Below the pieces are notes generated by a model. That model saw only the letters and a list, made by a program, of their open reading frames with translations. It did not search any database and was not told the DNA's origin. The translations under genes and the position numbers were made by a program. This document shows, in pieces, positions 31,967 through 42,554 of a DNA stretch of 64,000 nucleotides. Origin of the DNA: Rhizobium sp. BK316 (lineage in GTDB: Bacteria; Pseudomonadota; Alphaproteobacteria; Rhizobiales; Rhizobiaceae); the NCBI RefSeq assembly GCF_014193695.1, contig NZ_JACHZR010000001.1, forward strand, positions 1,215,309-1,279,308, in the 5' to 3' direction. Numbering within the stretch: the stretch's first letter is position 1; each line of letters starts with the position of its first letter.

Positions 31967-32986
31967 ATGGCACCCATCGACAATGATAGTCCCGTCCCCG
32001 ATACAGGCAGACACAGCCTGCTCGGATTGTTGACCAGAGGACCGGCGCAGCTTGGGCTTCTGATCGTTCTTCTGATCCTGTGGGCCGTTTTCACCAGCCT
32101 TGCGCCGGGCTTCCTGTCGCGCTTCAACCTGAATTCAATGGGGCGTTCGGTCGCGATCGATGTCGTGGTCGGCTTTGCGCAGATGGTGGTGCTGGCAACC
32201 GGCGGCATGAACCTCTCGGTCGGTGCCATCGGCGTCTGCTGCGTGATGGCCGCCGGCTATCTGATGCAGATGGCCGGCCTTCCCATTCCGGTTGCGATCC
32301 TCCTGACCCTTGCCTTTGGCGGCTTGCTCGGCGCGCTCAACGGGCTGGCCATCGTCAAGACCGGAGTCAACAGCTTCATCGTCACGCTTGCGAGCGCCAG
32401 CCTGTTTTCCGGCGGCATGCTGATCTTCACCAAGGGCGTGCCACTGAACGGATTGCCGGCAACATTCGGTGCCTTCGGCCGCAGCAGCATCGGCCCGGTA
32501 CCGTCTCTGGCGATCGTCGCCCTTGTGATCGGCGCAACGCTCTACATCCTGTTGAAGCATACGGTGCTCGGCCGGCAGGTCCTGGCCGTCGGCGCCAACG
32601 CGCGCACGGCGGAAATGTCGGGCATCCCGGTCGGGCGGATCACCATTCTCGTTCATGTGCTCTCGGGTGTGCTCGCTGGTGCTGCCGCTTTGATGCTAAC
32701 ATCGCGGCTTTCGGCGGCCATGCCCGCGGTTGCCGGCGACGACTGGCTGCTTCCCTCCTTCCTCGCGCCCGTCATCGGCGGCACGGCGCTGGCCGGCGGC
32801 ATGGTCTCCGTCATCGGCACAATCCTTGGCGCGCTGCTGGTCGCGACCATCCGCAGCGGCCTGCTCGTGCTGCAGGTTGGGAATTTCTGGCTGCAGCTCT
32901 TCCTCGGCGTCTTCCTGCTCTCGGCGATCCTCTTCGAGCGCTACCGGACGAAGCTCGCCATCCGCGAACAGACGAGGCGTGCATGA
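31967..32986 (+). CDS. Sugar ABC transporter permease, first subunit
   Basis: A 339-residue RbsC-type permease with about 9 hydrophobic segments. Typical motifs are MVVLATGGMNLSVGAIGVCC (residues about 65-85), GANARTAEMSGIPVGRI (coupling region) and GGTALAGGMVSVIGTILGAL. The N-terminal 20 residues are polar. The stop overlaps the second permease by 4 nt. Having two different permease genes is less common than the single-permease sugar systems elsewhere in this window and suggests a heterodimeric channel. Confidence 0.87.
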   Translation: MAPIDNDSPVPDTGRHSLLGLLTRGPAQLGLLIVLLILWAVFTSLAPGFLSRFNLNSMGRSVAIDVVVGFAQMVVLATGGMNLSVGAIGVCCVMAAGYLMQMAGLPIPVAILLTLAFGGLLGALNGLAIVKTGVNSFIVTLASASLFSGGMLIFTKGVPLNGLPATFGAFGRSSIGPVPSLAIVALVIGATLYILLKHTVLGRQVLAVGANARTAEMSGIPVGRITILVHVLSGVLAGAAALMLTSRLSAAMPAVAGDDWLLPSFLAPVIGGTALAGGMVSVIGTILGALLVATIRSGLLVLQVGNFWLQLFLGVFLLSAILFERYRTKLAIREQTRRA

Positions 32987-33939
32987 AGACGCTCATTTCT
33001 CTGGCCGCACGGACGCAGTGGTCCGGCATCCTTGTCGGTGTGATCGCCGGCGGCATCGCGCTCAGCCTCGCCTCTCCCGCCTTCATGACGGAATTCAACT
33101 GGTTCGTCATGCTGCGCAGCATCTGCGTGTCGCTGCTCGTTGCCTTCAGCCAAATGGTGATGCTCGGCGTCGGACAGATGAACCTTTCGGTCGGAGCGCT
33201 CGGTGGGCTCGTCGCTGTCGTCACCGGCGGCCTGATGGACGTCTGGGGCTTGCCGGCGATCGTCGCCATCATCATTGGCATCGCGTTCGGCGGCTTTGCC
33301 GGCTTCGTCAATGGCTGGCTGACGGTGCGCACCGGCATCAACGGTTTCATCGTGACGCTGGCAACCGGTTCGGCCTTTGCCGGCATCAATCTCGGCATCA
33401 CCAGGGCCATTCCCTTCTACAATCTCTCACCGGCCTTCGTCGCTTTCGGCAATGGGCGGTTCGGGCCTTTCCCGATGCTGCTGATCGTGCCGCTGCTGGT
33501 CACCGTGCTGCTCGTCATCTTCTTTGCCCGCACGGTCGAGGGCCGCTATATGCTGGCGGTCGGCGGCAACGCCCACGCGGCCGAACTCTCGGGCATCTCC
33601 GTCGCCCGCGCCACCATCATGGCGCATGTACTGTCGGGCCTGCTTGCCGCGACTGCCGGCGTGCTCGCGGTGGCTCAGCTCGGCTCGGCGCAGCCGACAA
33701 TCGGCGCGGATTGGGTGGTCATTTCCTTCGCAGCCCCGATCATCGGCGGCGCGAGTCTCGCCGGCGGCTCCATATCCATTATCGGCACTTTCATCGCCGT
33801 GCTGCTGATCGGGCTGATCCAGAATGCCATGGTGCTGCTGGCAGTCGATCCCTATTGGGTCACCTTCCTGCTCGGCGCGCTGATCCTTGCCGCCGTCTGG
33901 ATCAACCGCTATCGCGCAATCCGGGTCGGGGAGGATTGA
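32983..33939 (+). CDS. Sugar ABC transporter permease, second subunit
   Basis: A 318-residue RbsC-type permease, parallel to the one before it. It shows GVGQMNLSVGALGGLVAVVT, GGNAHAAELSGISVARA and GGASLAGGSISIIGTFIAVL in the same order. The ATG at 32983 overlaps the upstream stop by 4 nt, and the gene ends 1 nt before the ATPase start codon. The frame reads open well upstream of 32983 only as a shadow of the first permease. Confidence 0.87.
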   Translation: MKTLISLAARTQWSGILVGVIAGGIALSLASPAFMTEFNWFVMLRSICVSLLVAFSQMVMLGVGQMNLSVGALGGLVAVVTGGLMDVWGLPAIVAIIIGIAFGGFAGFVNGWLTVRTGINGFIVTLATGSAFAGINLGITRAIPFYNLSPAFVAFGNGRFGPFPMLLIVPLLVTVLLVIFFARTVEGRYMLAVGGNAHAAELSGISVARATIMAHVLSGLLAATAGVLAVAQLGSAQPTIGADWVVISFAAPIIGGASLAGGSISIIGTFIAVLLIGLIQNAMVLLAVDPYWVTFLLGALILAAVWINRYRAIRVGED

Positions 33940-33940
33940 G

Positions 33941-35464
<1,524 letters not shown>

Positions 35465-35472
35465 GAGGAAGC

Positions 35473-36591
35473 ATGGCCCGCATTGAAAAGATCGAACTGC
35501 GCATGGTGGACCTGCCGCCCAAGGTGAAGCGCACCGATGCGATCCAGAGCTTCGTCAGCCAGGAAACGCCAATCGTCACCATCACCGATTCCGATGGCGC
35601 CTCCGGCACCGGCTATTCCTATACGATCGGCACCGGCGGTTCCTCCGTCATGCGGCTTCTGTCGGACCATCTGGCGCCGCTGCTGATCGGCGAGGATGCC
35701 GATTGCATCGAGGCGATCTGGCACAAGCTGGAATTTGCCACCCACGCCACGACGATCGGGGCGATCACGGCGCTGGCGCTCGCCGCCGTCGATACCGCAC
35801 TGTGGGATCTGAGAGCCAAAAAGCAGAAGCTGCCGCTATGGAAACTCGCAGGCGGCGCCAAGGACAGCTGCCCGCTCTATACGACAGAAGGCGGCTGGCT
35901 GCATATCGAGAAGCAAGCGCTCGTCGAAGACGCTCAGCAAGCCAAGGCCAAGGGCTTTTCCGGCTCGAAGGTGAAGATCGGCAGGCCACATGGCGCCGAG
36001 GACTATGACCGGCTGTCTGCCATGCGCATAGCACTCGGTGACGGTTTCGAGATCATGACCGACTGCAATCAGGGCTTTACCGTCGATGAAGCCATCCGCC
36101 GGGCCGCACGGCTGAAGGAACTCGATCTTGCCTGGATCGAGGAACCGCTGCCGGCCGACGATCTCGACGGGCATATCCGGCTTTCGCGCTCGACGCCGAC
36201 GCCGATCGCTGTCGGTGAATCCCTCTATTCGATCCGGCATTTCCGCGAATATATGCAGAAGGGCGCCTGCTCGATCGTCCAGGTCGATGTTGCCCGCATC
36301 GGCGGCATTACGCCCTGGCTCAAGGTCGCGCATGCGGCCGAAGCCTTCGACATTCCGGTCTGCCCGCATTTTCTGATGGAACTGCATGTCAGCCTGGTTT
36401 GCGCCATCCAAAATGGCAAATATGTCGAATATATCCCGCAGCTCGACGACCTGACGACCAAAGGCATGGAGATCCGCGATGGCCGCGCCATCGCCCCCTC
36501 CGAACCCGGCATCGGCATCGAATGGGACTGGGATGCCGTGAAGGCCCGCAGCATCGCCGAGTTCACCATGGAAATCACGCAAGGGCGGTAG
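35473..36591 (+). CDS. Enolase-superfamily sugar acid dehydratase (mandelate racemase type)
   Basis: A 372-residue member of the mandelate racemase/muconate lactonizing group. The metal ligands are visible as Asp197 (MTDCNQGF), Glu223 (WIEEPL) and Glu249 (VGESLYS); the general bases as Lys166/Lys168 (SKVKIG) and His299 (CPHFLMELH) with Asp272 as partner. Such enzymes abstract the proton next to a carboxylate, usually dehydrating an aldonic acid to a 2-keto-3-deoxy acid. Its exact substrate (fuconate, rhamnonate, galactarate or similar) is not readable. Starts 8 nt after the ATPase and ends 2 nt before a mutarotase gene. Confidence 0.85.
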   Translation: MARIEKIELRMVDLPPKVKRTDAIQSFVSQETPIVTITDSDGASGTGYSYTIGTGGSSVMRLLSDHLAPLLIGEDADCIEAIWHKLEFATHATTIGAITALALAAVDTALWDLRAKKQKLPLWKLAGGAKDSCPLYTTEGGWLHIEKQALVEDAQQAKAKGFSGSKVKIGRPHGAEDYDRLSAMRIALGDGFEIMTDCNQGFTVDEAIRRAARLKELDLAWIEEPLPADDLDGHIRLSRSTPTPIAVGESLYSIRHFREYMQKGACSIVQVDVARIGGITPWLKVAHAAEAFDIPVCPHFLMELHVSLVCAIQNGKYVEYIPQLDDLTTKGMEIRDGRAIAPSEPGIGIEWDWDAVKARSIAEFTMEITQGR

Positions 36592-36593
36592 AC

Positions 36594-36923
36594 ATGCAGC
36601 GCATGGGCATGGTGATCGGCCTGGAGCCGGACAAAGTCGCGGAATACAAGGCGCTGCATGCGGCTGTCTGGCCAGAGATCCTGGCACTGATCTCCGCCTG
36701 CAACATCACCAACTATTCGATCTTCCTGAAGGAGCCGGAAAACCTGCTCTTCGGCTATTGGGAATATGTGGGCGAGGACTTCGAAGCCGATATGGCGAAG
36801 ATGGCCGCCGATCCGGCAAACCAGGCATGGTGGGCCGCTTGCATTCCCTGCCAGAAGCCGCTCGCGACCCGCAAGGATGGTGAGTGGTGGGCGATGATGC
36901 CGGAGGTGTTTCACCTCGATTGA
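36594..36923 (+). CDS. L-rhamnose mutarotase family protein
   Basis: A 109-residue protein of the RhaM/YiiL family, which interconverts the alpha and beta anomers of L-rhamnose or L-fucose. The N-terminal pattern MGMVIGLEPDKVAEYKALHA places a histidine at residue 22, the catalytic position in E. coli RhaM as I know it, followed by VWPEIL, NYSIFLKEPENLLFGYWEY and a WW pair (NQAWW). Length is typical. Starts 2 nt after the dehydratase stop, so it is the last gene of the transporter operon and the strongest clue that the transported sugar is a 6-deoxyhexose. A weak hairpin follows. Confidence 0.85.
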   Translation: MQRMGMVIGLEPDKVAEYKALHAAVWPEILALISACNITNYSIFLKEPENLLFGYWEYVGEDFEADMAKMAADPANQAWWAACIPCQKPLATRKDGEWWAMMPEVFHLD

Positions 36924-36925
36924 GG

Positions 36926-36959
36926 CAGGATAGCGACGGACCGCCGCGCACCTATCCTG
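36926..36959 (+). terminator. Weak terminator-like hairpin after the mutarotase gene
   Basis: 8-bp inverted repeat CAGGATAG/CTATCCTG with an 18-nt GC-rich loop that can pair further (GCG/CGC). No U tract. Position at the operon end is the main support. Confidence 0.35.
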
Positions 36960-37087
36960 TATCGTGGATCACCGGTTCCGATTTAGCGGCAAGCCCGTGG
37001 AACTCATCAGTCCCGGAAGACGTTTTCCGTGCATCCTCGCCTGTCTCATTTCGAGCTCATCGATAATTCGCAGACCCATGGAGCCGG

Positions 37088-38860
37088 ATGACAACGCAGC
37101 AGATCCTCGCATTCTCCGTCATCGCCATGATGATGGGGGTCTTTATCTGGGATCGGTTCAGATATGACGTCGTCGCGTGTTGCGCGCTTGTTCTCTCCGT
37201 CGCGGTCGGGATCGTCCCTCCGGACAAGGCATTCTCCGGTTTCTCCGATGATATCGTTGTTACAGTCGGCAGCGCATTGATCGTCTCAGCCGGGGTCGCA
37301 CGTTCGGGCGTTGTCGACATGGCGATCAAGCGATTCTTTCCGAACCTCCATACGCTGCACAGCCAGCTTGCCCTGCTGATGATTGCCGTGGCATTGCTTT
37401 CCGCGTTCATCAAGAATATCGGCGCGCTGGCGATCATGATGCCGGTCGCCTTTCAGTTTGCCCGGAGGTCGGGCGTCTCACCGTCCAAATATCTGATGCC
37501 CATGTCATTCGCCGCCTTGCTTGGCGGCCTGATGACGCAGATCGGTACGTCGCCGAATATCGTCGTCTCGCGGCTGAGGGCGGAAATGACGGGCAGCTCC
37601 TTCACCATGTTCGATTTCACGCCGGTCGGCAGTGTCCTGACGATCGTCGGCATTACCTTTCTGATCTTCTTTCACTGGCTGGTGCCAAGTCGTACGAAGC
37701 AGGGCAGCTCGATCGAGGAAGCGGTCGACATTAAGAACTATACCTCGGAAGTGCTGGTTACGGCTGAATCGGCTGTCTCGGAAAAGCCGATAAGCGTTCT
37801 CGTCAAACCTGGCGACGGCGAGGCGATTGCCACTGCCGTCCTGCGCGGTGCGACGCGCATGTCCCCTTTCCCTGATCTGACACTCCGGGAAAACGATATC
37901 GTGCTGCTGGAAGGCCCGCCGGCCGCGCTCGACCGCATCGTGTCGGCCGGAAAACTGCAGCTCTCCGGCAAGCCAATCATGGAGAGTAGACAGTTGAAGG
38001 CCGAGGTCGTCTCGATCGAGGTGGTGATCGGCCAAGAATCGCCCTTGAAGGGCCGTTCCGTCAAGCAACTTGCGCTCGCCTATACGCGCGGCGTCAATCT
38101 GCTGGCCATCAGCCGGCATGGCGAACGGCTGAAGGAGCGCCTTGCCAATCTGACACTTGCAGCCGGCGACGTGCTGGTGCTGCAGGGAAGCCGTGAGAAC
38201 CTGCCGGCCGTCATGCAGGATCTTACCCTTTTGCCACTTGCCCAGCGCGAAATATTACTCGGCACGCGCCGGCGGGCTTTCATTCCGCTGATCATCCTGG
38301 CGCTTGCCATGGCGACGACGGCGGTCGGCGTTGCGCCGGTACCTGTCGCCTTCTTTGCGGCGGCGCTTGGCATGGTCGTCTTCCGGGCGATTCCGCTTGC
38401 CGATATCTACAAGTCGGTCGACGGCCCGATTCTCATCATGCTTGCAGCCTTGATCCCCGTCTCCGATACCCTGCGCACCTCAGGCGGCAGCGACCTCATC
38501 GCCCATGGGCTTGGCGACATCGCCAAGGGCCTGCCGGCCTGGGGCGCGCTCGGCTTGATTCTTGTCGCAGCAATGGCCGTAACGCCCTTTCTCAACAATG
38601 CCGCAACCGTGCTTGTCATGGGGCCGATCGCCGTCGGTTTTGCCACCGATCTCGGCTTCCGGCCGGAGGCCTTCCTGATGGCGGTGGCGATCGGTGCCGG
38701 CTGCGATTTCCTGACCCCGGTCGGCCACCAATGCAACACACTGGTCTTCGGTCCGGGAGGATATAAATTCTCCGACTACCCGCGCCTCGGTCTTCCGCTG
38801 TCGTTACTGATTATTATCGCGAGCGTACCGGTGCTGTTGTACGTGTGGCCAGTAAACTGA
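37088..38860 (+). CDS. SLC13/DASS-type permease with two RCK_C domains
   Basis: A 590-residue membrane protein. The N-terminal half of the transporter (residues about 1-200) and C-terminal half (about 400-590) flank a hydrophilic middle with two TrkA-C-like repeats (about 215-290, ending LREND then VLLEGPP; and about 310-390, ending LAAGDVLVLQGS). Transport signature segments include FIKNIGALAIMMPVAFQ, LMTQIGTSPNIVVS and the closing AGCDFLTPVGHQCNTLVFGP. Relatives move dicarboxylates, sulphate or other anions with sodium or protons. The ligand is unknown. Stands alone, 164 nt after the deoxyhexose operon. Confidence 0.88.
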   Translation: MTTQQILAFSVIAMMMGVFIWDRFRYDVVACCALVLSVAVGIVPPDKAFSGFSDDIVVTVGSALIVSAGVARSGVVDMAIKRFFPNLHTLHSQLALLMIAVALLSAFIKNIGALAIMMPVAFQFARRSGVSPSKYLMPMSFAALLGGLMTQIGTSPNIVVSRLRAEMTGSSFTMFDFTPVGSVLTIVGITFLIFFHWLVPSRTKQGSSIEEAVDIKNYTSEVLVTAESAVSEKPISVLVKPGDGEAIATAVLRGATRMSPFPDLTLRENDIVLLEGPPAALDRIVSAGKLQLSGKPIMESRQLKAEVVSIEVVIGQESPLKGRSVKQLALAYTRGVNLLAISRHGERLKERLANLTLAAGDVLVLQGSRENLPAVMQDLTLLPLAQREILLGTRRRAFIPLIILALAMATTAVGVAPVPVAFFAAALGMVVFRAIPLADIYKSVDGPILIMLAALIPVSDTLRTSGGSDLIAHGLGDIAKGLPAWGALGLILVAAMAVTPFLNNAATVLVMGPIAVGFATDLGFRPEAFLMAVAIGAGCDFLTPVGHQCNTLVFGPGGYKFSDYPRLGLPLSLLIIIASVPVLLYVWPVN

Positions 38861-39156
38861 TTGCTGGTACGCGCGGGTCAACAGAACGCGCCAGACGCGC
38901 AGAGCAGAGCCAGTCTTGCTACGCGTTCTGCCTGTGAACCGCACAACAGTCGTAGCGCTCCACATGGAGCATGATCCCTTACTTTCGAAAATTCTTCCAT
39001 CGCTTGTGGAATCGGCAATGCCACCCGAACCCGGCAGTCGTATCCAGATAGCGACGGTCCTTAACCGAAACTCTATTGCCGGCTAAACCTTCTTTGACAT
39101 GCTTTCGATATCCTCACCGTGAGCGTAGAGCGGGTTCCTCGTGCAGGGAAGACGAT
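38861..39156. other. Intergenic stretch between SLC13 permease and LysR (convergent)
   Basis: About 296 nt, no gene. Contains a 9-bp inverted repeat CAGAACGCG/CGCGTTCTG at 38882-38930 with a 31-nt loop, possibly a terminator of the permease transcript. Confidence 0.45.
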
Positions 39157-40062
39157 TTACAGGACAGAGACACTCACCCGTAGCCGAGGTGCGGCAAAAT
39201 CCAAAAAGTGGCGCATCTTGAGCGGCATCTGGCCACGGGCGAGATGAACCAGGTGGATGGGAGCGGGCTCCGGTTCGAAGTCCTCAAGCACAAGTTTGAG
39301 CGCGCCGGCCGCGACCGCTCCTGCGACCTGATAATACAGCAGCCTGGTGACGCCAGCGCCGCGGATGGCGGCCTCGGCGGCCGCCTCGGTAGTGGTGACT
39401 GAAAGCCGCGGGCTGATCAGCACGTCAATGGCCTTTGCAGCTCCTGGCTTCTGGAACCGCCAGCCGGCGGATGGCGTCAGGATCTCGACGCTGATGCAGG
39501 GCAGGCCCAGGAGATCGGCCGGCTCCTTCGGCACACCGTGGCCGGCAAAGAGGGCCGGACTGCCGCAGACCACCCTGCGCACCGAGCCGATGCGCGTGGC
39601 GACCATGGCGCTGTCGGGCAGATTGCCGATACGCACCGCCATATCGACATGTTCCTCGACGAGATCGATATTCCTGTCCGTCAGCATCAGCCGCACGTTG
39701 ATAGCTGGAAAGGCGGCCAGGAAGTCGGTCACGACAGGCAGCACATGAAGACGGCCGAACTGCATCGGCGCCGTGATCACCAGCTCGCCCTTTGGCATGG
39801 CGAATTCGCCCGATGCCTGACGCTCGGCCTCTTCCACTTGCTCGAGGATGCGCCTTGCCGCCTCGACATAGGTGGCGCCAGCATCGGTCAGGGCGATCTT
39901 CCGGGTGGTGCGGGTCAACAGCTTCGTTCCCAGCAGCGTTTCCAGCTCGGTGATCCTGCGGCTCAGCGTCGGCAGCGGAATCTTCAGCGACCGGCCGGCC
40001 GCAGACAGGTTTCCCTTGTCCACCACCTCCAGCAGCATCGACATGGCTTCGAACCGGTCCAA
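39157..40062 (-). CDS. LysR family transcriptional regulator
   Basis: A 301-residue LysR protein with winged helix at residues 1-60 (FEAMSMLLEVVDKGNLSAAG, PLPTLSRRITELETLLGT) and effector domain to about 295. The usual MDRFEAM start is encoded with TTG at 40062, preceded by GGAAG; a later ATG would cut the first helix. It is divergent from the AhpD-like gene at 40183 with 120 nt between, so it is the likely regulator of the AhpD-like and FMN-binding pair, probably in response to an oxidant or aromatic compound. Confidence 0.88.
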   Translation of the reverse strand: MDRFEAMSMLLEVVDKGNLSAAGRSLKIPLPTLSRRITELETLLGTKLLTRTTRKIALTDAGATYVEAARRILEQVEEAERQASGEFAMPKGELVITAPMQFGRLHVLPVVTDFLAAFPAINVRLMLTDRNIDLVEEHVDMAVRIGNLPDSAMVATRIGSVRRVVCGSPALFAGHGVPKEPADLLGLPCISVEILTPSAGWRFQKPGAAKAIDVLISPRLSVTTTEAAAEAAIRGAGVTRLLYYQVAGAVAAGALKLVLEDFEPEPAPIHLVHLARGQMPLKMRHFLDFAAPRLRVSVSVL

Positions 40063-40182
40063 TTATTCTTCCAATTTCTGGTAAAATCACTTTCATTTAG
40101 AGCATATTCTCTTTGTGATTGGAAATCGACACATTGAGCTCACCGAGCCAATCGCAGCTCGGCTGTCCCAAAGGAGATTTCC

Positions 40183-40728
40183 ATGTCCCGTATTTCCATC
40201 CCCACCCGCGACGACGTACCGGAAGCAGCCAAGCCGACGCTTGATGGCATCCAGAAGGCCCTCGGCTTCGTCCCGAACCTGTTTCGTCTGATTGCCAGCA
40301 GCCCGGCGGCTCTGACGGCTTTCACCGGCCTTCAGGGCGGGCTTTCCAAAACGCTCGATGTCAAGACGCGTGAGCGGATCGCGCTTGCCGTCGCAGAGGT
40401 GAACGGCTGTGACTATTGCCTGTCCGCCCATACCTATCTCGGCCTCAACCTGGCAAAGATCAGCCCGGAAGAAATTGCCCTCAACCGCAAGGGCGCATCA
40501 GCCGATGCCAAGGCGAATGCCGCCGTCGGCTTTGCGGCAAAGATCGCCGAGGCACGCGGCCACGTCTCCGACGCCGATATCGCTGCCGTGCGCGCCGCAG
40601 GCTTTTCGGATGCGCAGATCGTCGAAATCGTCGCTCTGGTCGCCGAAAACACCTTCACCAACTATCTGAACGAAGTCGCCAAGACAGATATCGACTTCCC
40701 GGCAGTCCCCGCTGCCAATGCGGCCTGA
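40183..40728 (+). CDS. AhpD-like carboxymuconolactone decarboxylase family protein
   Basis: A 181-residue peroxidase-related protein. The redox motif Cys76-Asp-Tyr-Cys79 followed by His83 (NGCDYCLSAHTYLG) is the signature of AhpD-type alkylhydroperoxidases. Upstream segments FVPNLFRLIASSPAALTAF and the helix KTRERIALAVAEVNG are typical. Probable role is reduction of organic peroxides, or a reductant for a partner enzyme. First gene after the divergent LysR gene; a flavin-binding protein follows 56 nt later, probably on the same transcript. Confidence 0.87.
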   Translation: MSRISIPTRDDVPEAAKPTLDGIQKALGFVPNLFRLIASSPAALTAFTGLQGGLSKTLDVKTRERIALAVAEVNGCDYCLSAHTYLGLNLAKISPEEIALNRKGASADAKANAAVGFAAKIAEARGHVSDADIAAVRAAGFSDAQIVEIVALVAENTFTNYLNEVAKTDIDFPAVPAANAA

Positions 40729-40784
40729 CGGACGAGGAACGGGGCTGACGCTCCGCCCCTCCCAACCCTTTGAGGAGATGGATC

Positions 40785-41417
40785 ATGTCCTATGGATTTC
40801 TCGACATAGCCTCGACCCCCAGCGTGCGCGCCGCGCAGGCGGAAATGGGTGTCCAGGACTTCTGGACGAACCTGCCGACCGACCGGAGCTTCGACCGCTT
40901 CACCGAAAACGAGAGCGCCTTCATTGCTTCCCGCGACAGCTTCTACATGGCCACCGTTTCCGAAACCGGCTGGCCCTATGTGCAGCACAGGGGCGGTCCG
41001 CAGGGTTTCCTGAAGGTACTCGACGATCGCACGCTTGCCTTTGCGGACTATCGCGGCAATCGCCAGTACATCAGCACCGGCAATCTCGCCGCCAATGATA
41101 AGGTGTGCCTGTTCTTGATGGATTATCCCCGCCGCGCACGGCTGAAGATCTATGCCCATGCCGAAAAGCTGGGGCTTGATACCGATCCCGCACTTACCGA
41201 GCTGCTTGCCTCTCCTTCCTATCGGGCAAAGCCGGAACGTCTCTTCCGCCTGCGCCTCGAAGCCTTCGACTGGAATTGCCCGCAGCATATCACGCCGCGC
41301 TATACCGAAGCGGAAATTGCCGTCGCCGTAGAGCCGCTTCGTCAGCGCCTGACGGAGCTGGAAGCAGAAAATGCCGCCTTGCGGGCACAGGTCGCGCGCG
41401 GTGGAGATGTCGGCTAA
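40785..41417 (+). CDS. Pyridoxamine 5'-phosphate oxidase-like FMN-binding protein
   Basis: A 210-residue split-barrel flavin protein. Family segments are DSFYMATVSETGWPYVQHRG (strand pair over the flavin), PQGFLKVLDDRTLAFADYRG and KVCLFLMDYPRRARLKIYAH. The C-terminal tail is a charged helix (residues about 180-205, ELEAENAALRAQ) that could form a short coiled coil. Reaction unknown; such proteins bind FMN or F420-like cofactors and often accompany peroxide-defence genes. The start at 40785 has GAGGAG 8 nt upstream. Confidence 0.85.
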   Translation: MSYGFLDIASTPSVRAAQAEMGVQDFWTNLPTDRSFDRFTENESAFIASRDSFYMATVSETGWPYVQHRGGPQGFLKVLDDRTLAFADYRGNRQYISTGNLAANDKVCLFLMDYPRRARLKIYAHAEKLGLDTDPALTELLASPSYRAKPERLFRLRLEAFDWNCPQHITPRYTEAEIAVAVEPLRQRLTELEAENAALRAQVARGGDVG

Positions 41418-41478
41418 AACTCGGCTATTGCGCTGATACCGAGCCACTGTCTGGAAGGGGACGGCATATCTAACATTC

Positions 41479-41700
41479 CTATTGCGGCTCCTCTTCATCC
41501 GAAGTCAGCAGCTCAATGAGCGCAGCAACCCTGCCGCTCGCCAGGCGTCGCCCCTCGCCCATCAAGGCCTCGTCATTATTGACCCACGCAAATGCCTCTG
41601 CAAGTTCGGCCTGCGTTGCACCGGTCGCAATGACGTCGGCCACAAGTGTATTATCGACAGGCCCAAGGATGGCGATGACATCGTCTGAAGTCATTGTCAT
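41479..41700 (-). CDS. Small acidic hypothetical protein (73 aa)
   Basis: A 73-residue acidic protein, MTMTSDDVIAILGPVDNTLV at the N terminus and ending in an EEE cluster. Two ATGs are close together (41706 and 41700); the second is preferred because GAGGAGG is spaced 7 nt from it but touches the first. Short helices and an ALMGEGRRLASGRVAALIEL segment are predicted by eye. The family is unknown to me, but the strong ribosome site and sensible composition favour a real gene. It is convergent with the FMN-binding protein gene. Confidence 0.6.
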   Translation of the reverse strand: MTMTSDDVIAILGPVDNTLVADVIATGATQAELAEAFAWVNNDEALMGEGRRLASGRVAALIELLTSDEEEPQ

Positions 41701-41782
41701 ATCCATTCCTCCTCTCTTTACCTCCGCTTGAACCTAGTGACGCTGCTGGAAAGATCAATTTTTCTGTCGGGAAGTTCCTCCC

Positions 41783-41810
41783 CTTGAATCCGCAAGTCGC
41801 TGAATTACAT
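41783..41810 (+). promoter_or_regulatory. Possible heat-shock (RpoH-type) promoter of hsp20
   Basis: CTTGAA at 41783-41788 and TTACAT at 41805-41810, a CTTG-N18 spacing close to the alphaproteobacterial RpoH pattern. It would give a leader of about 220 nt before the hsp20 start. The -10 match is only partial. Confidence 0.4.
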
Positions 41811-42037
41811 CAATATTGTCGGCTGCCCGATAAGGCCTGACTCCGGTCAGGAGGCGCCGGTTTCTCCTGGCGTTTCTTGTATCGATGCTGCTGGCGAAGA
41901 GGATATGGCTGTGAGGGCAACCCTCGATTCATCTTTCCGGTTCCGGTCAAGCATCTTCCACCAGCCCGAAATGTCGGGGCTGCGCCCGGCACCCAGTTGG
42001 AGGCTTTACCAATGGAATCAACAGAAAGGAGAAAACC
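41811..42037 (+). other. Long structured leader upstream of hsp20
   Basis: No gene in this stretch. It holds a hairpin CCTGAC/GTCAGG near 41837-41852, and TTTCTCCT (41861-41868) exactly complementary to AGGAGAAA (42027-42034), the ribosome site of hsp20. Long-range pairing could mask that site; a classical ROSE sequence is not recognised. Confidence 0.4.
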
Positions 42038-42547
42038 ATGAGTGTTCGTGATCTGATCCCGTGGGGCCGTGACACTGGCAACCACGTTCCAAATCTCTTG
42101 CGCGATGACGACCGTGATCCCTTCCTGTCGCTGCATCGTGAGGTGAACCGGCTGTTCGACGACGTCTTCCGCGGTTTCGGCTCCGGCGTGCCCTCCTTCG
42201 GCAGCCGCGGCGCTTTTAGCGCCGGCTGGCCGAACATCGAGATCTCCGACACCGACAAAGAGATCAAGGTGACCGCCGAGGTGCCCGGCCTCGAAGAGAA
42301 AGACATCGAGGTCCTGCTGAATGACGGCGTGCTGACACTGAAGGGCGAGAAGCGATCCGAGACTGAGGACAAGGACCGCCAGTTCTCCGAGCGCTACTAT
42401 GGACGCTTCGAACGGCGCATCCCGCTCGGCACCGAGGTTATGGAGGCCCAGGTCGAGGCTCGTTTCAAGAACGGAGTGCTGACGGTGACCTTGCCGAAAA
42501 CCGAGAAGGCGCAGTCGCAGGTCAAGCGCATCGCCATCAAGAGCTGA
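42038..42547 (+). CDS. Small heat shock protein (Hsp20/alpha-crystallin family)
   Basis: A 169-residue chaperone. The N-terminal arm (about residues 1-65) contains DPFLSLHREVNRLFDDVFRG; the alpha-crystallin domain follows (about 65-155) with ISDTDKEIKVTAEVPGLEEK, LTLKGEKRSE and the conserved VEARFKNGVLTVTLPK; the C-terminal IAI motif needed for oligomer contacts is in VKRIAIKS. It binds unfolding proteins in the cytoplasm without ATP. The ribosome site AAGGAG is 7 nt from the ATG. Stands alone, bounded by a strong hairpin. Confidence 0.92.
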   Translation: MSVRDLIPWGRDTGNHVPNLLRDDDRDPFLSLHREVNRLFDDVFRGFGSGVPSFGSRGAFSAGWPNIEISDTDKEIKVTAEVPGLEEKDIEVLLNDGVLTLKGEKRSETEDKDRQFSERYYGRFERRIPLGTEVMEAQVEARFKNGVLTVTLPKTEKAQSQVKRIAIKS

Positions 42548-42554
42548 TCGAAAC

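Noticed and set aside
41930..42037. Classical ROSE thermometer before hsp20
   Set aside because: The short anti-ribosome-site element expected just upstream of the AUG is missing; only a long-range complement was found.
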